This document shows, piece after piece, positions 17,430 through 28,150 of a DNA stretch of 64,000 nt. The stretch's first letter is position 1. Each line of letters starts with the position of its first letter. A program made the translations under genes and the position numbers. The stretch is taken from the NCBI RefSeq assembly GCF_036010505.1, contig NZ_CP108569.1, positions 4,827,001 to 4,891,000 on the forward strand. Direction: 5' to 3'. The notes beneath the pieces are model-generated. The model made no database searches. It saw only the letters and a program-made list of their open reading frames with translations, and was not told the origin of the DNA. Source of the DNA: Streptomyces sp. NBC_01197 (GTDB taxonomy: Bacteria > Actinomycetota > Actinomycetes > Streptomycetales > Streptomycetaceae).

Positions 17430-17723
17430 ATGAGCACTCTTGAGCCCGAGCGCGGGGCAGGTACGGGAACCCTCGTAGAGCCGACGCCCCAGGTGTCGAA
17501 CGGCGACGGCGACCACGAGCGCTTCGCCCACTATGTCCAGAAGGACAAGATCATGGCGAGCGCGCTGGAAGGCACGCCTGTTGTCGCACTCTGCGGCAAG
17601 GTCTGGGTGCCGGGCCGCGACCCGAAGAAGTATCCGGTCTGCCCCATGTGCAAGGAGATCTACGAGTCCATGGGCGCCGGTGGCGACAAGGACAAGGGCG
17701 GCAAGGACGGCGGCAAGAAGTAG
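17430..17723 (+). CDS. DUF3039 protein, small zinc-ribbon-like
   Basis: The protein has 97 residues. The core HERFAHYVQKDKIMASALEGTPVVALCGKVW, given here only to mark the segment HERFAHYV and ALCGKVWVPGRDPKKYPVCPMCKEIYE, has three Cys and two His residues that could bind one metal. The C-terminus is a Lys/Gly/Asp tail. The family is nearly restricted to Actinobacteria and has no assigned role. ATG 17430 is preferred over the ATG nine bases upstream because homologues begin MSTLEPERG. It follows the YqgE gene closely. Confidence 0.88.
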   Translation: MSTLEPERGAGTGTLVEPTPQVSNGDGDHERFAHYVQKDKIMASALEGTPVVALCGKVWVPGRDPKKYPVCPMCKEIYESMGAGGDKDKGGKDGGKK

Positions 17724-17928
17724 CGTCCCGCCCCGCTCCACCGCCTCCAGCTCGTCCACGCTGTCCCGCTCCTCCGCAGGCGCACGGAACGGCCGGGCCC
17801 TCCTCCGGGAGGCCGGCCGCCGGTGCGCCTGTACGTCTGTGCCGCCCATCTCTCGCGGCCCTTCCGCACTCCCTTTCCTTCCCGGGATTGGTCTATGCCA
17901 CTTGCGGTGGGTCCGGCAGGATGGGTGC

Positions 17929-19647
17929 ATGGATCTGATTCCCGCGCCCCTCGGCGCACAGGAGACGCAGAACGGCGGCGCGTTCACCCTGGACGCCGGC
18001 ACGGTCATCGACGCCGGACCCGGCACGGAGGGGGTCGCGCGGTGGCTGCGGCAGGTGCTCGGCGACGCGACCGGACTGCCGCTGGGCCCCGGTTCCGGGC
18101 CCGGTTCGAGTGCGGATTCCGGTTCCGGTTCCGGTTCCGGTTCCGGTTCCGGTTCCGGTTCGGGAGAGGGCGGAGACGGCGGCACCGTACAGCTGGGGAT
18201 CGACCCCGCGACCGCCGCCGGCCCCGAGGCGTACACGCTGTCCGTCGACAGTGACGGCGTCCGCCTGCACGGTGGCAGTGCGGCCGGTGTCTTCTGGGGT
18301 GCGCAGACGCTCCGTCAACTGCTCGGCCCCGACGCCTTCCGGCGGGCGCCGCTGCGGCCCGGCGCCCCGTGGCTGATCCCCGCCTGCGCCATCGAGGACA
18401 GCCCCCGGTTCGCCTGGCGCGGCATGATGCTCGACGTGGCACGGCACTTCATGCCCAAGGACGGTGTCCTGCGCTACCTCGACCTCCTCGCAGCCCACAA
18501 GCTGAACGTCTTCCACTTCCACCTCACCGACGACCAGGGCTGGCGCATCGAGATCAAGCGCTTCCCGCGGCTGACCGAGGTCGGCGCCTGGCGCTCCCGC
18601 ACGAAGTGGGGCCACCGCGCGTCACCGCTCTGGGACGAGAAGCCGCACGGCGGTTACTACACTCAGGACGACATCCGCGAGATCGTCGCGTACGCCGCCG
18701 AGCGGCACATCACCGTCGTCCCCGAGATCGACATCCCGGGCCACTCGCAGGCCGCCATCGCCGCCTATCCGGAGCTCGGCAACACCGACGTCATCGACAC
18801 GGCCGCCCTCACCGTCTGGGACACCTGGGGCATCAACCCCAATGTGCTCGCCCCGACGGAGAGTTCGCTGCGCTTCTACGAAGGCGTCCTGGAGGAGGTA
18901 CTCGCCCTCTTCCCTTCGGACTTCATCCACCTCGGGGGCGACGAGTGCCCCAAGGACCAGTGGAAGGAGTCCGCGGCCGCGCAGGCGAACATCGAAGGAC
19001 TGGGACTCGGCAACGAGGACGAACTCCAGTCCTGGTTCATCCTGCACTTCGACCGCTGGCTCGCCGAGCGCGGCCGGCGGCTCATCGGCTGGGACGAGAT
19101 TCTGGAGGGCGGCCTCGCCCCCGGTGCGGCCGTCTCGTCCTGGCGCGGCTACGCGGCCGGGATCGCCGCAGCCGAGGCAGGTCACGACGTGGTCATGTGC
19201 CCCGAGCAGCAGGTGTATCTGGACCACCGGCAGGACGGCGGCGATGCCGAGCCGATGCCCATCGGTTACGTCCGCACCCTGGAGGACGTCTACCGCTTCG
19301 AGCCCGTACCGCCACAGCTGAGCCCCGAGGCCGCCGCCCATGTACTCGGCACCCAGGCCAACGTCTGGACCGAGGTGATGGAGAACCAGAGCCGGGTGGA
19401 CTACCAGGTGTTCCCGAGACTCGCCGCCTTCGCGGAGGTCGCCTGGTCGGCGCTGCCGGAACCAGCGGCCCGCGACTTCGCGGACTTCGGCCGGCGGATG
19501 GCCGCGCACTACGCCCGACTTGACGCGCTCGGTGTCCAGTACCGCCCGCCCGGCGGCCCGTTGCCCTCACAGCAGCGGCCGGCTCCCGACGGGATGACGC
19601 CCGCGGCTCTCGGACGCCCGATCGAGGGGGCGCCCCCAAACGTGTGA
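17929..19647 (+). CDS. beta-N-acetylhexosaminidase, GH20
   Basis: The protein has 572 residues. A GH20b N-terminal domain contains a (Gly-Ser)n run at about 58-78. The TIM barrel begins at RFAWRGMMLDVARHF and has HLTDDQGWRIEIKRFP, EIDIPGHSQAA, the catalytic pair HLGGDECPKDQW (D338/E339), and WDEILEGGL. It removes terminal GlcNAc/GalNAc from chitin oligomers or wall fragments by substrate-assisted catalysis. No signal peptide is visible at the chosen start (MDLIPAPLG), so it is probably cytoplasmic and acts on imported oligosaccharides. Longer in-frame starts exist but overlap the DUF3039 gene. Confidence 0.92.
   Translation: MDLIPAPLGAQETQNGGAFTLDAGTVIDAGPGTEGVARWLRQVLGDATGLPLGPGSGPGSSADSGSGSGSGSGSGSGSGEGGDGGTVQLGIDPATAAGPEAYTLSVDSDGVRLHGGSAAGVFWGAQTLRQLLGPDAFRRAPLRPGAPWLIPACAIEDSPRFAWRGMMLDVARHFMPKDGVLRYLDLLAAHKLNVFHFHLTDDQGWRIEIKRFPRLTEVGAWRSRTKWGHRASPLWDEKPHGGYYTQDDIREIVAYAAERHITVVPEIDIPGHSQAAIAAYPELGNTDVIDTAALTVWDTWGINPNVLAPTESSLRFYEGVLEEVLALFPSDFIHLGGDECPKDQWKESAAAQANIEGLGLGNEDELQSWFILHFDRWLAERGRRLIGWDEILEGGLAPGAAVSSWRGYAAGIAAAEAGHDVVMCPEQQVYLDHRQDGGDAEPMPIGYVRTLEDVYRFEPVPPQLSPEAAAHVLGTQANVWTEVMENQSRVDYQVFPRLAAFAEVAWSALPEPAARDFADFGRRMAAHYARLDALGVQYRPPGGPLPSQQRPAPDGMTPAALGRPIEGAPPNV
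18117..18158. repeat. (TTCCGG)7 hexanucleotide microsatellite inside the GH20 gene
   Basis: Seven perfect, in-frame copies of a six-base unit encode alternating Gly and Ser in the linker of the hexosaminidase's first domain. Slippage would change length by two residues per unit without a frameshift. Confidence 0.9.
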
Positions 19648-19935
19648 GCGTGCGGGCAAGGTGTGTACCGGGTTCCCGGCTCTCCGCAACCATGTACCGC
19701 CGGGCCGAACAACTCAGGCAACAGGTGCAGAAGAGCGGTAATCGGCACTTCGCGGCAATCGTGCGTGAATGCGGACGTTCAGTCTGGGAAGGGATGGATC
19801 TGCCCTTCGCGGACCCTCCCGTCGGGCAGTCCGGAAGATGTGCCAGAGTTGCCACGTCCGGGCTATGAGCACGTACCGTACGGCGCAACAGGCGGGACAG
19901 CCGGGACACCGGGACACCGGGAAGGGGCAGCTGGG
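19648..19935. other. gap between GH20 and molybdenum hydroxylase genes
   Basis: In this 288-base gap a 24-codon frame (19865-19939, starting MSTYRTAQQ) ends with a TGA that overlaps the TTG start of the next gene. It lacks a clear RBS, so a coupled leader peptide is only a possibility. A tandem CCGGGACA repeat at about 19902-19918 is also present. Confidence 0.3.
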
Positions 19936-20832
19936 TTGACCACGCACGCACCGCAGGCGGCGCAGTCCGTGACGCTGCCGACGTCGCTCGACGAGGCTGT
20001 GGCGGCACTGACGGCCATGCCTGCAGCCGTCCCCGTCGCGGGCGGCACCGATCTGATGGCGGCCGTGAACTCCGGGCTGCTGCGGCCCACGGGACTTGTC
20101 GGACTCGGCAGGATCAGCGAGATCCGCGGCTGGCACTACCAGGACGGCCACGCGCTGCTCGGCGCCGGCCTCACGCACGCCCGGATGGGGCGGCCCGACT
20201 TCGCCGCGCTCATCCCCGCGCTGGCCGCGGCCGCGCGCGCCGCGGGTCCGCCGCAGATCCGTAACGCGGGCACGCTCGGCGGCAACATCGTCACCGCGGC
20301 ACCGACCGGCGACGCCCTGCCCGTCCTGGCCGCCCTGGAGGCCACCCTGGTCGTCGCGGGACCGGACGGCTCCCGCCGTGAGACCCCGGTGTCGCATCTG
20401 CTCGCGGGCCGGGACATGCTCCAGCCCGCCGAACTCGTGGGCTTCGTACGGGTACCGCTGCTGCACGCACCCCAGGTCTTCCTCAAGGCCACGGGGCGTA
20501 CCGGCCCCGGCCGCGCCACCGCTTCGGTCGCGGTGGTCCTCGATCCGGCCAGGCGCGGGGTGCGCTGCGCGGTGGGAGCCGTCGCGCCGATGCCGCTGCG
20601 GCCGATGGAGGCCGAGCAGTGGATCGCCTCACTCATCGACTGGGACGGTGAACGCGGGCTGGCGCAGGAGGCGCTCACCGCATTCGGCGAGTACGTCGCC
20701 GCCGCCTGCATTCCCGACGCGGCGCCGCCCCCCGAAGGCGGAGAGGCGCAGCCGCTGCCCCCGGCCGTACTGCACTTGCGGCGGACCGTCGCCGCACTGG
20801 CCCGGCGAGCACTGGGGAGGGCACTGTCGTGA
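19936..20832 (+). CDS. FAD-binding subunit of a molybdenum hydroxylase
   Basis: The protein has 298 residues from a TTG preceded by GAAGGGG. This is the CoxM/XdhB-type medium subunit: the PCMH FAD fold shows VAGGTDLMAAVNSG, IRNAGTLGGNIVTAAPTGDALP (broken here as IRNAGTLGG and NIVTAAPTGD) and a C-terminal CO-dehydrogenase flavoprotein domain with GRATASVAVVLDP. It passes electrons from the iron-sulfur subunit to its acceptor. Its stop overlaps the GTG of the next gene (GTGA), and the M-S-L order is typical. The substrate is unknown. Confidence 0.88.
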   Translation: MTTHAPQAAQSVTLPTSLDEAVAALTAMPAAVPVAGGTDLMAAVNSGLLRPTGLVGLGRISEIRGWHYQDGHALLGAGLTHARMGRPDFAALIPALAAAARAAGPPQIRNAGTLGGNIVTAAPTGDALPVLAALEATLVVAGPDGSRRETPVSHLLAGRDMLQPAELVGFVRVPLLHAPQVFLKATGRTGPGRATASVAVVLDPARRGVRCAVGAVAPMPLRPMEAEQWIASLIDWDGERGLAQEALTAFGEYVAAACIPDAAPPPEGGEAQPLPPAVLHLRRTVAALARRALGRALS

Positions 20833-22637
20833 CCACCAACGACGACCGGGGCGGCTGGCAGCCGGTCCCGCAGGGCGGCGAGTACGACGCCGAGGCGACG
20901 GCGTTCGTACAGCTCCCGGAGGGCATGGACCTGTCCAGCGCCCCGCTGGCCGCGCCCGGGCACGGCTACGTACCGCCGATGATTCTGCCGCTGACCCCGG
21001 CGGCGGGCACGGACCCGGCCGCCATGGGCCAGTGGACGGTGCCGCAGCCGCCGCAGGCACCGGAGCAGGCGCAGCAGGCGGATCCGTCCCACCAGCCGTA
21101 CCAGACACACCAGTCCGGCCAGCCCTACGCGTCCGGCCCGCCCTACCCGGTCGATCAGTCCCACCAGCCCTACGAGACCCAGCACGTGCCGGAGACGCCG
21201 TACTGGCCGGAGCCCGTGCAGGATCCGCACGCCGGTCCGGGGTACCCGCAGGAGCCGATGGTCACGGGCCAGTGGACGTTCGGGGACGCGCAGGACTCGC
21301 CCGTCCCCGAACAGCCGCACCAACAGCAGCACGAGCAGCATCAGCATCAGCCGCACCAGCAGCACGGCGGGGACCTCACCGGCCAGTGGACGATCCCGGT
21401 CGCCGAGGGGGACGTCCCCGAGGAGTCCGGCGAGTACGCCGCCTCCTCGCTGACGCGTCCGGCCACGCTGCCCGGCGGTGCGCGTGCGCCGTGGGCCGTA
21501 CCGGTGGAGCCCGAGCCGGACCACGGCACTCCGGCCGATGGCACCCCCGTACCGCAGGGCGAGCACGGGACGGGCGTCGAGCCGCCCGCACCCGCGGAGA
21601 GCGGACACGGAACTGCCGCCGGTGAGCCGGACGTTCCGGGGGGCGGTTACGAAACCGACCACGGCCGCGACCAAGGCGGATCCGCCGGGCACGGTGGCGA
21701 GGGCGACGTTCGCGACCCGCGAGAGACCCAGGCCCCCACCCAGGCCCAGGCCCCGCACCCCGCGCCGGACCGGCAGGACGTCCCGGCGCCCCGCGAGGCC
21801 GAGTTCGACGCGGCGCCCGGGGCAGGCCCGGAGGCCGCTCCTCCCGTAGCCGGTCCCGATAGTGCGCATCCCGACGCAGTGGACCCCGCTGCCGTGCACT
21901 CGGACACCGCGCACTCCGACACCGTGGCCTCCGAGCCCAGTACGGAAGACCCCGGCACGGAAGACCCCGGCACGGAAGACCCCGGCACGGAAGCCGCCGG
22001 TGCGGAAGGCGCCGCCGCGCCGCCCGCCGCCGCCGTGGCCCCCGCCGTCTGGGGCGAGCACACCCCTGCCTCGTACGTCCTGCGCGTGAACGGCACCGAC
22101 CGCCCCGTCACCGACGCCTGGATCGGTGAGTCGCTGCTCTACGTCCTGCGCGAGCGCCTCGGTCTCGCGGGCGCCAAGGACGGCTGCTCGCAGGGCGAGT
22201 GCGGTGCCTGCAACGTCCAGGTGGACGGCCGGCTCGTCGCCTCCTGCCTGGTCCCCGCCGCCACAGCCGCCGGCTCCGAGGTCCGTACGGTCGAGGGCCT
22301 TGCCGTCAACGGCGAACCCTCCGACGTGCAGCGCGCGCTCGCCGAGTGCGGCGCCGTCCAGTGCGGTTTCTGCATCCCGGGCATGGCCATGACGGTCCAT
22401 GACCTCCTGGAGGGCAATCACGCCCCCACCGAACTCGAAACCAGACAAGCCCTGAGCGGCAACCTCTGCCGCTGCTCCGGTTACCGGGGCGTGCTGGACG
22501 CGGTGGGCGAGGTGGTGGCCGGGCGAGCGGAGGCGGGCGCCGCGTCCGACGAGGCCCGTATCCCGCACCAGGCAGCACCCGGCTCCGGCAGTATGCAGCC
22601 GGACAACCCGCAGCAGCATGACGGAGGCATGGCGTGA
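20829..22637 (+). CDS. 2Fe-2S subunit with a 400-residue low-complexity N-terminal extension
   Basis: The protein has 602 residues. The normal 160-residue CoxS-type ferredoxin occupies only the C-terminus (about 420-580): CSQGECGAC (C453, C458, C461) with C473 for the plant-type cluster, and CGFCIPGM plus LCRCSGYRG for the second cluster. The preceding 400 residues are rich in Pro, Gln, His, Glu and Gly and contain three GQWT motifs (GQWTVP, GQWTFG, GQWTIP) and a repeated DPGTE unit. Ordinary family members lack this. The start (GTGACCACC) is coupled to the upstream stop. The extension may bind a partner or simply be disordered. Confidence 0.88.
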   Translation: MTTNDDRGGWQPVPQGGEYDAEATAFVQLPEGMDLSSAPLAAPGHGYVPPMILPLTPAAGTDPAAMGQWTVPQPPQAPEQAQQADPSHQPYQTHQSGQPYASGPPYPVDQSHQPYETQHVPETPYWPEPVQDPHAGPGYPQEPMVTGQWTFGDAQDSPVPEQPHQQQHEQHQHQPHQQHGGDLTGQWTIPVAEGDVPEESGEYAASSLTRPATLPGGARAPWAVPVEPEPDHGTPADGTPVPQGEHGTGVEPPAPAESGHGTAAGEPDVPGGGYETDHGRDQGGSAGHGGEGDVRDPRETQAPTQAQAPHPAPDRQDVPAPREAEFDAAPGAGPEAAPPVAGPDSAHPDAVDPAAVHSDTAHSDTVASEPSTEDPGTEDPGTEDPGTEAAGAEGAAAPPAAAVAPAVWGEHTPASYVLRVNGTDRPVTDAWIGESLLYVLRERLGLAGAKDGCSQGECGACNVQVDGRLVASCLVPAATAAGSEVRTVEGLAVNGEPSDVQRALAECGAVQCGFCIPGMAMTVHDLLEGNHAPTELETRQALSGNLCRCSGYRGVLDAVGEVVAGRAEAGAASDEARIPHQAAPGSGSMQPDNPQQHDGGMA

Positions 22638-24949
22638 GCAGCGACGCGGCCACCGCGGCCACCGCGAAGTCCCCGGAGGCGGACGGCCCGGAGGAGGCGC
22701 CGCCCGCGCACGGGCTCGGCGCGTCCCTCCCGCCCGCCGACACCCGCGCGAAGACCGAGGGCACCTTCCCCTACGCGTCCGACCTGTGGGCCGAGGGCCT
22801 CCTCTGGGCCGCCGTGCTGCGCTCCGCGCACCCGCACGCGCGGATCCTCTCCATCGACACGTCCGAGGCGTCCGCGATGCCGGGCGTCCGCGCGGTGGTC
22901 ACGCACGCCGACGTCCCCGGCGACGCCGCGCACGGCCGCGTGGTCGCCGACCGCCCCGTCTTCGCCTCCGAACTGGTCCGCCACCACGGCGAGGCCATCG
23001 CCGCCGTCGCCGCCGACCACCCCGACACCGCCCGGCTCGCCGCGGCCGCCATCGCGGTCGAGTACGAGGTGCTGGAGCCGGTCACCGACCCGGAGCAGGC
23101 GTTCGAGGCCGAACCGCTGCACCCCGACGGCAATCTGATCCGCCACATCCCGCTGCGGTTCGGCGATCCGGAGGTCACCGGCGAGGTCATCGTCGAGGGC
23201 CTCTACCGGATCGGTCGCCAGGACCCGGCCCCCATCGGCGCCGAGGCCGGGCTCGCCGTGCCCCGGCCCGACGGCGGTGTCGAGATCTACACCGCGTCCA
23301 CCGACCCGCACACCGACCGCGACCTGGCCGCCGCCTGCTTCGGACTGGAGCCCGACCGGGTCAAGGTCGTGGTGACCGGGGTGCCCGGCGCGACCGGCGA
23401 CCGCGAGGACACCAGCTTCCAGCTCCCGCTCGGCCTGCTCGCGCTGAAGACCGGCTGCCCGGTGAAGCTGGCCGCGACCCGCGAGGAGTCCTTCCTCGGC
23501 CACGCCCACCGCCACCCGACCCTGCTGCGCTACCGCCACCACGCGGACGCCGAAGGACATCTGGTGAAGGTCGAGGCGCAGATCCTGCTGGACGCGGGCG
23601 CGTACGCCGACGCCTCGTCCGAATCGCTGGCGGCGGCCGTCTCGTTCGCCTGCGGCCCGTATGTCGTCCCGCACGCCTTCATCGAGGGCTGGGCGGTCCG
23701 TACGAACAACCCGCCGTCCGGCCATGTCCGCGGCGAGGGCGCGCTCCAGGTCTGCGCCGCGTACGAGGGCCAGATGGACAAGCTCGCGGCCAGGCTCTCC
23801 CTCGATCCGGCCGAACTGCGGCTGCGCAACGTACTGGCCACCGGCGATCTGCTGCCCACCGGACAGACCATCACCTGCCCGGCCCCGGTCGCCGAACTCC
23901 TGCGCTCCGTCAAGGACTTCCCGCTGCCCGCGCTGCCCAAGGACACCCCCGAAGGCGACTGGCTGCTGCCCGGAGGGCCGGAGGGCGCGGGCGAGCCGGG
24001 CGCGGTGCGCCGAGGCGTCGGCTACGCGCTGGGCATGGTCCACATGCTCGGCGCCGAGGGCGCCGACGAGGTCTCCACGGCCACGGTCAAGGTCCACGAC
24101 GGGGTCGCCACGGTCATCTGCGCCGCGGTCGAGACCGGGCAGGGCTTCTCCACGCTGGCCCGGCAGATCGTGCAGGACACCCTCGGTATCGAGGAGGTCC
24201 ATGTCGCGTCCGTCGACACCGACCAGCCCCCGGCCGGCCCCGCCACGCACGGCAGGCACACCTGGGTCTCCGGCGGCGCGGTCGAGCGGGCGGCGAAGAT
24301 GGTCCGCACCCAGCTGCTCCAGCCGCTGGCCCACCAGTTCGGGATGTCCACCGAGCTGCTCCAGATCGCCGACGGCAAGATCACCTCGTACGACGGGGTG
24401 CTCTCCACGACGGTCACCGAGGCCATGGACGGCAAGGAACTCTGGGCGACGGCGCAGTGCCGTCCGCATCCGACCGAGCCGCTCGACGAATCGGGCCAGG
24501 GCGACGCCTTCGTCGGCCTCGCCTTCTGCGCGATCCGCGCGGTGGTGGACGTCGACATCGAACTGGGCTCGGTCCGGGTCGTGGAGATGGCCGTCGCCCA
24601 GGACGTCGGCCGGATCCTCAACCCGCGGCTGCTGACTTCCCGTATCGAAGCGGGCGTCACGCAGGGCGTCGGCGCGGCCCTCACCGAGAACCTCCGTACG
24701 ACGCGGGGCGTGGTCCGCCACCCGGACCTGACCGGTTACGCGCTCCCCACGTCCCTGGACACGCCGGACATCCGCATCGTGAAACTCATCGAGGAGCGCG
24801 ACGTGGTGGCCCCGTTCGGCGCGAAGGCGGCGAGCGCGGTGCCGGTGGTCACGTCCCCGGCCGCGGTGGCGGCGGCGGTACGGGCGGCGACCGGCCGACC
24901 GGTGAGCCGGCTCCCGATCCGGCCGCAGGCCGCGGTGGTCACGGGCTGA
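22634..24949 (+). CDS. molybdopterin-binding large subunit, xanthine dehydrogenase family
   Basis: The protein has 771 residues, and its GTG overlaps the previous stop. An ald_Xan_dh a/b hammerhead domain (GTFPYASDLWAEGLLWAAVLRS, shown by YASDLW and LRSAHPHARI) is followed by molybdopterin domains with SGHVRGEGALQV and GQGFSTLARQIVQDTLG. The arginine of the HVRG segment aligns with the substrate-contacting Arg of the family. The C-terminal loop, normally GxGE with catalytic Glu, reads GAKAASAVPVV with Ala735 at that place. There is no CODH-type active-site cysteine loop. The complex probably oxidises an aldehyde or N-heterocycle, or is inactive; the substrate is unassigned. Confidence 0.88.
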   Translation: MSSDAATAATAKSPEADGPEEAPPAHGLGASLPPADTRAKTEGTFPYASDLWAEGLLWAAVLRSAHPHARILSIDTSEASAMPGVRAVVTHADVPGDAAHGRVVADRPVFASELVRHHGEAIAAVAADHPDTARLAAAAIAVEYEVLEPVTDPEQAFEAEPLHPDGNLIRHIPLRFGDPEVTGEVIVEGLYRIGRQDPAPIGAEAGLAVPRPDGGVEIYTASTDPHTDRDLAAACFGLEPDRVKVVVTGVPGATGDREDTSFQLPLGLLALKTGCPVKLAATREESFLGHAHRHPTLLRYRHHADAEGHLVKVEAQILLDAGAYADASSESLAAAVSFACGPYVVPHAFIEGWAVRTNNPPSGHVRGEGALQVCAAYEGQMDKLAARLSLDPAELRLRNVLATGDLLPTGQTITCPAPVAELLRSVKDFPLPALPKDTPEGDWLLPGGPEGAGEPGAVRRGVGYALGMVHMLGAEGADEVSTATVKVHDGVATVICAAVETGQGFSTLARQIVQDTLGIEEVHVASVDTDQPPAGPATHGRHTWVSGGAVERAAKMVRTQLLQPLAHQFGMSTELLQIADGKITSYDGVLSTTVTEAMDGKELWATAQCRPHPTEPLDESGQGDAFVGLAFCAIRAVVDVDIELGSVRVVEMAVAQDVGRILNPRLLTSRIEAGVTQGVGAALTENLRTTRGVVRHPDLTGYALPTSLDTPDIRIVKLIEERDVVAPFGAKAASAVPVVTSPAAVAAAVRAATGRPVSRLPIRPQAAVVTG

Positions 24950-24969
24950 GGGTCGAACCGAGGTGCTTC

Positions 24970-25018
24970 GGGGGCCCCGTCGGCCGGGCCCCCGGTCTCA
25001 ACCGCCTTACGGCGGTTG
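24970..25018 (+). terminator. double hairpin terminator of the molybdenum hydroxylase operon
   Basis: GGGGGCCC with GGGCCCCC (24970-24993), then CAACCGCC-TTAC-GGCGGTTG (24999-25018), form two consecutive stable hairpins beginning 20 bases after the stop codon and separating this operon from the geosmin synthase gene. Confidence 0.75.
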
Positions 25019-25134
25019 GTGTCCCGCTGTTGTCCGCAGCACACAAATCCCCGTTCCGCTCCCGGTTCGCGCCCACGTCACACATATGGGCATAGCGCGC
25101 TTTCCGGAGGATGCCCGTTCCCGCGCAGGGGTAG

Positions 25135-27378
<2,244 letters not shown>

Positions 27379-27388
27379 GGCGGGGGCT

Positions 27389-27420
27389 GGGCGCCCGGAT
27401 GCCCGGCCGTCCGGGCGCCC
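27389..27420 (+). terminator. geoA terminator hairpin
   Basis: GGGCGCCCGGA (27389-27399) and TCCGGGCGCCC (27410-27420) form a perfect 11-base stem with a 10-base loop starting 11 bases after the stop. Further GGCATCCGG/GGATGCC-type complementarity follows to about 27450, so alternative foldings exist. Confidence 0.65.
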
Positions 27421-27550
27421 GGACGCCCAGGCATCCGGAGGGGGCGTCCGGGGCTGTCGGCCGGTACCCGGACGCCGCTACCGCATGTCGCCTTTGCGGC
27501 ATATTTCCTATAGTGGGCTGAGTCCTGCACCCTGATGAGGAGTCAGCCGT

Positions 27551-28069
27551 ATGAGCAATCTGTTCGTCATCGCCTACGACGACGTCGCCACTGCCAGCCA
27601 GGTCCGCGACAAGGTCGTGATGCTGAGCCGCCAGCACCTCATCGACCTGGAGGACGTGGTCGTGGTCGAGCGGCGCGAGTCCGACGGCAAGATCAAGCTG
27701 CACCAGGCCGTCAACCTCACCGCGGCAGGAACGACCGGGGGTGCGCTCTGGGGCGGGCTCATCGGGCTGCTCTTCCTCGCGCCACTGCTCGGCGCGGCCG
27801 TCGGAGCCGCGGCGGGTGCGGCGGGCGGCGCAGTCAGCGACACCGGCGTGAACGACGACTTCATGCGCGAGGTCAGCTCGAACCTCCGCCCGGGAGCCGC
27901 GGCGCTGTTCGCCCTTGCCAAGTCGGATGCGGTCGACAAGGTCGTGCACGAACTGGCACCGTTCGGCGGCCAGTTGGTCCAGACGTCGCTCTCGTCGGAG
28001 GACGAGGAGCACCTGAAGGCGATGGTCCAGGCGGCTCGGGCGGGGAACACGGAGCAGCCGGCGGGGTAG
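27551..28069 (+). CDS. DUF1269 glycine-zipper membrane-associated protein
   Basis: The protein has 172 residues. An N-terminal alpha/beta domain (LFVIAYDDVATASQVRDKV) is followed by an alanine/glycine-rich amphipathic segment at about 57-97 with glycine-zipper spacing, and then a C-terminal domain ending LSSEDEEHLKAM. The DUF1269 family is often stress- or sigma-B-linked in actinobacteria, but its function is unknown. The ATG is preceded by GATGAGGAG. It lies alone between geoA and a convergent DUF1990 gene. Confidence 0.82.
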   Translation: MSNLFVIAYDDVATASQVRDKVVMLSRQHLIDLEDVVVVERRESDGKIKLHQAVNLTAAGTTGGALWGGLIGLLFLAPLLGAAVGAAAGAAGGAVSDTGVNDDFMREVSSNLRPGAAALFALAKSDAVDKVVHELAPFGGQLVQTSLSSEDEEHLKAMVQAARAGNTEQPAG

Positions 28070-28150
28070 GGGGCGGGTGCGGTAGCGGATGCCTGGGCGT
28101 CGGGGCCCGGCGTGGCGCAGCCGGTACGCCGGGAAGGGGCGCGCGGTCGG

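Noticed and set aside
19865..19939. 24-codon leader peptide gene before the molybdenum hydroxylase operon
   Set aside because: The TTGA overlap is attractive, but no RBS is visible and such short frames are frequent.
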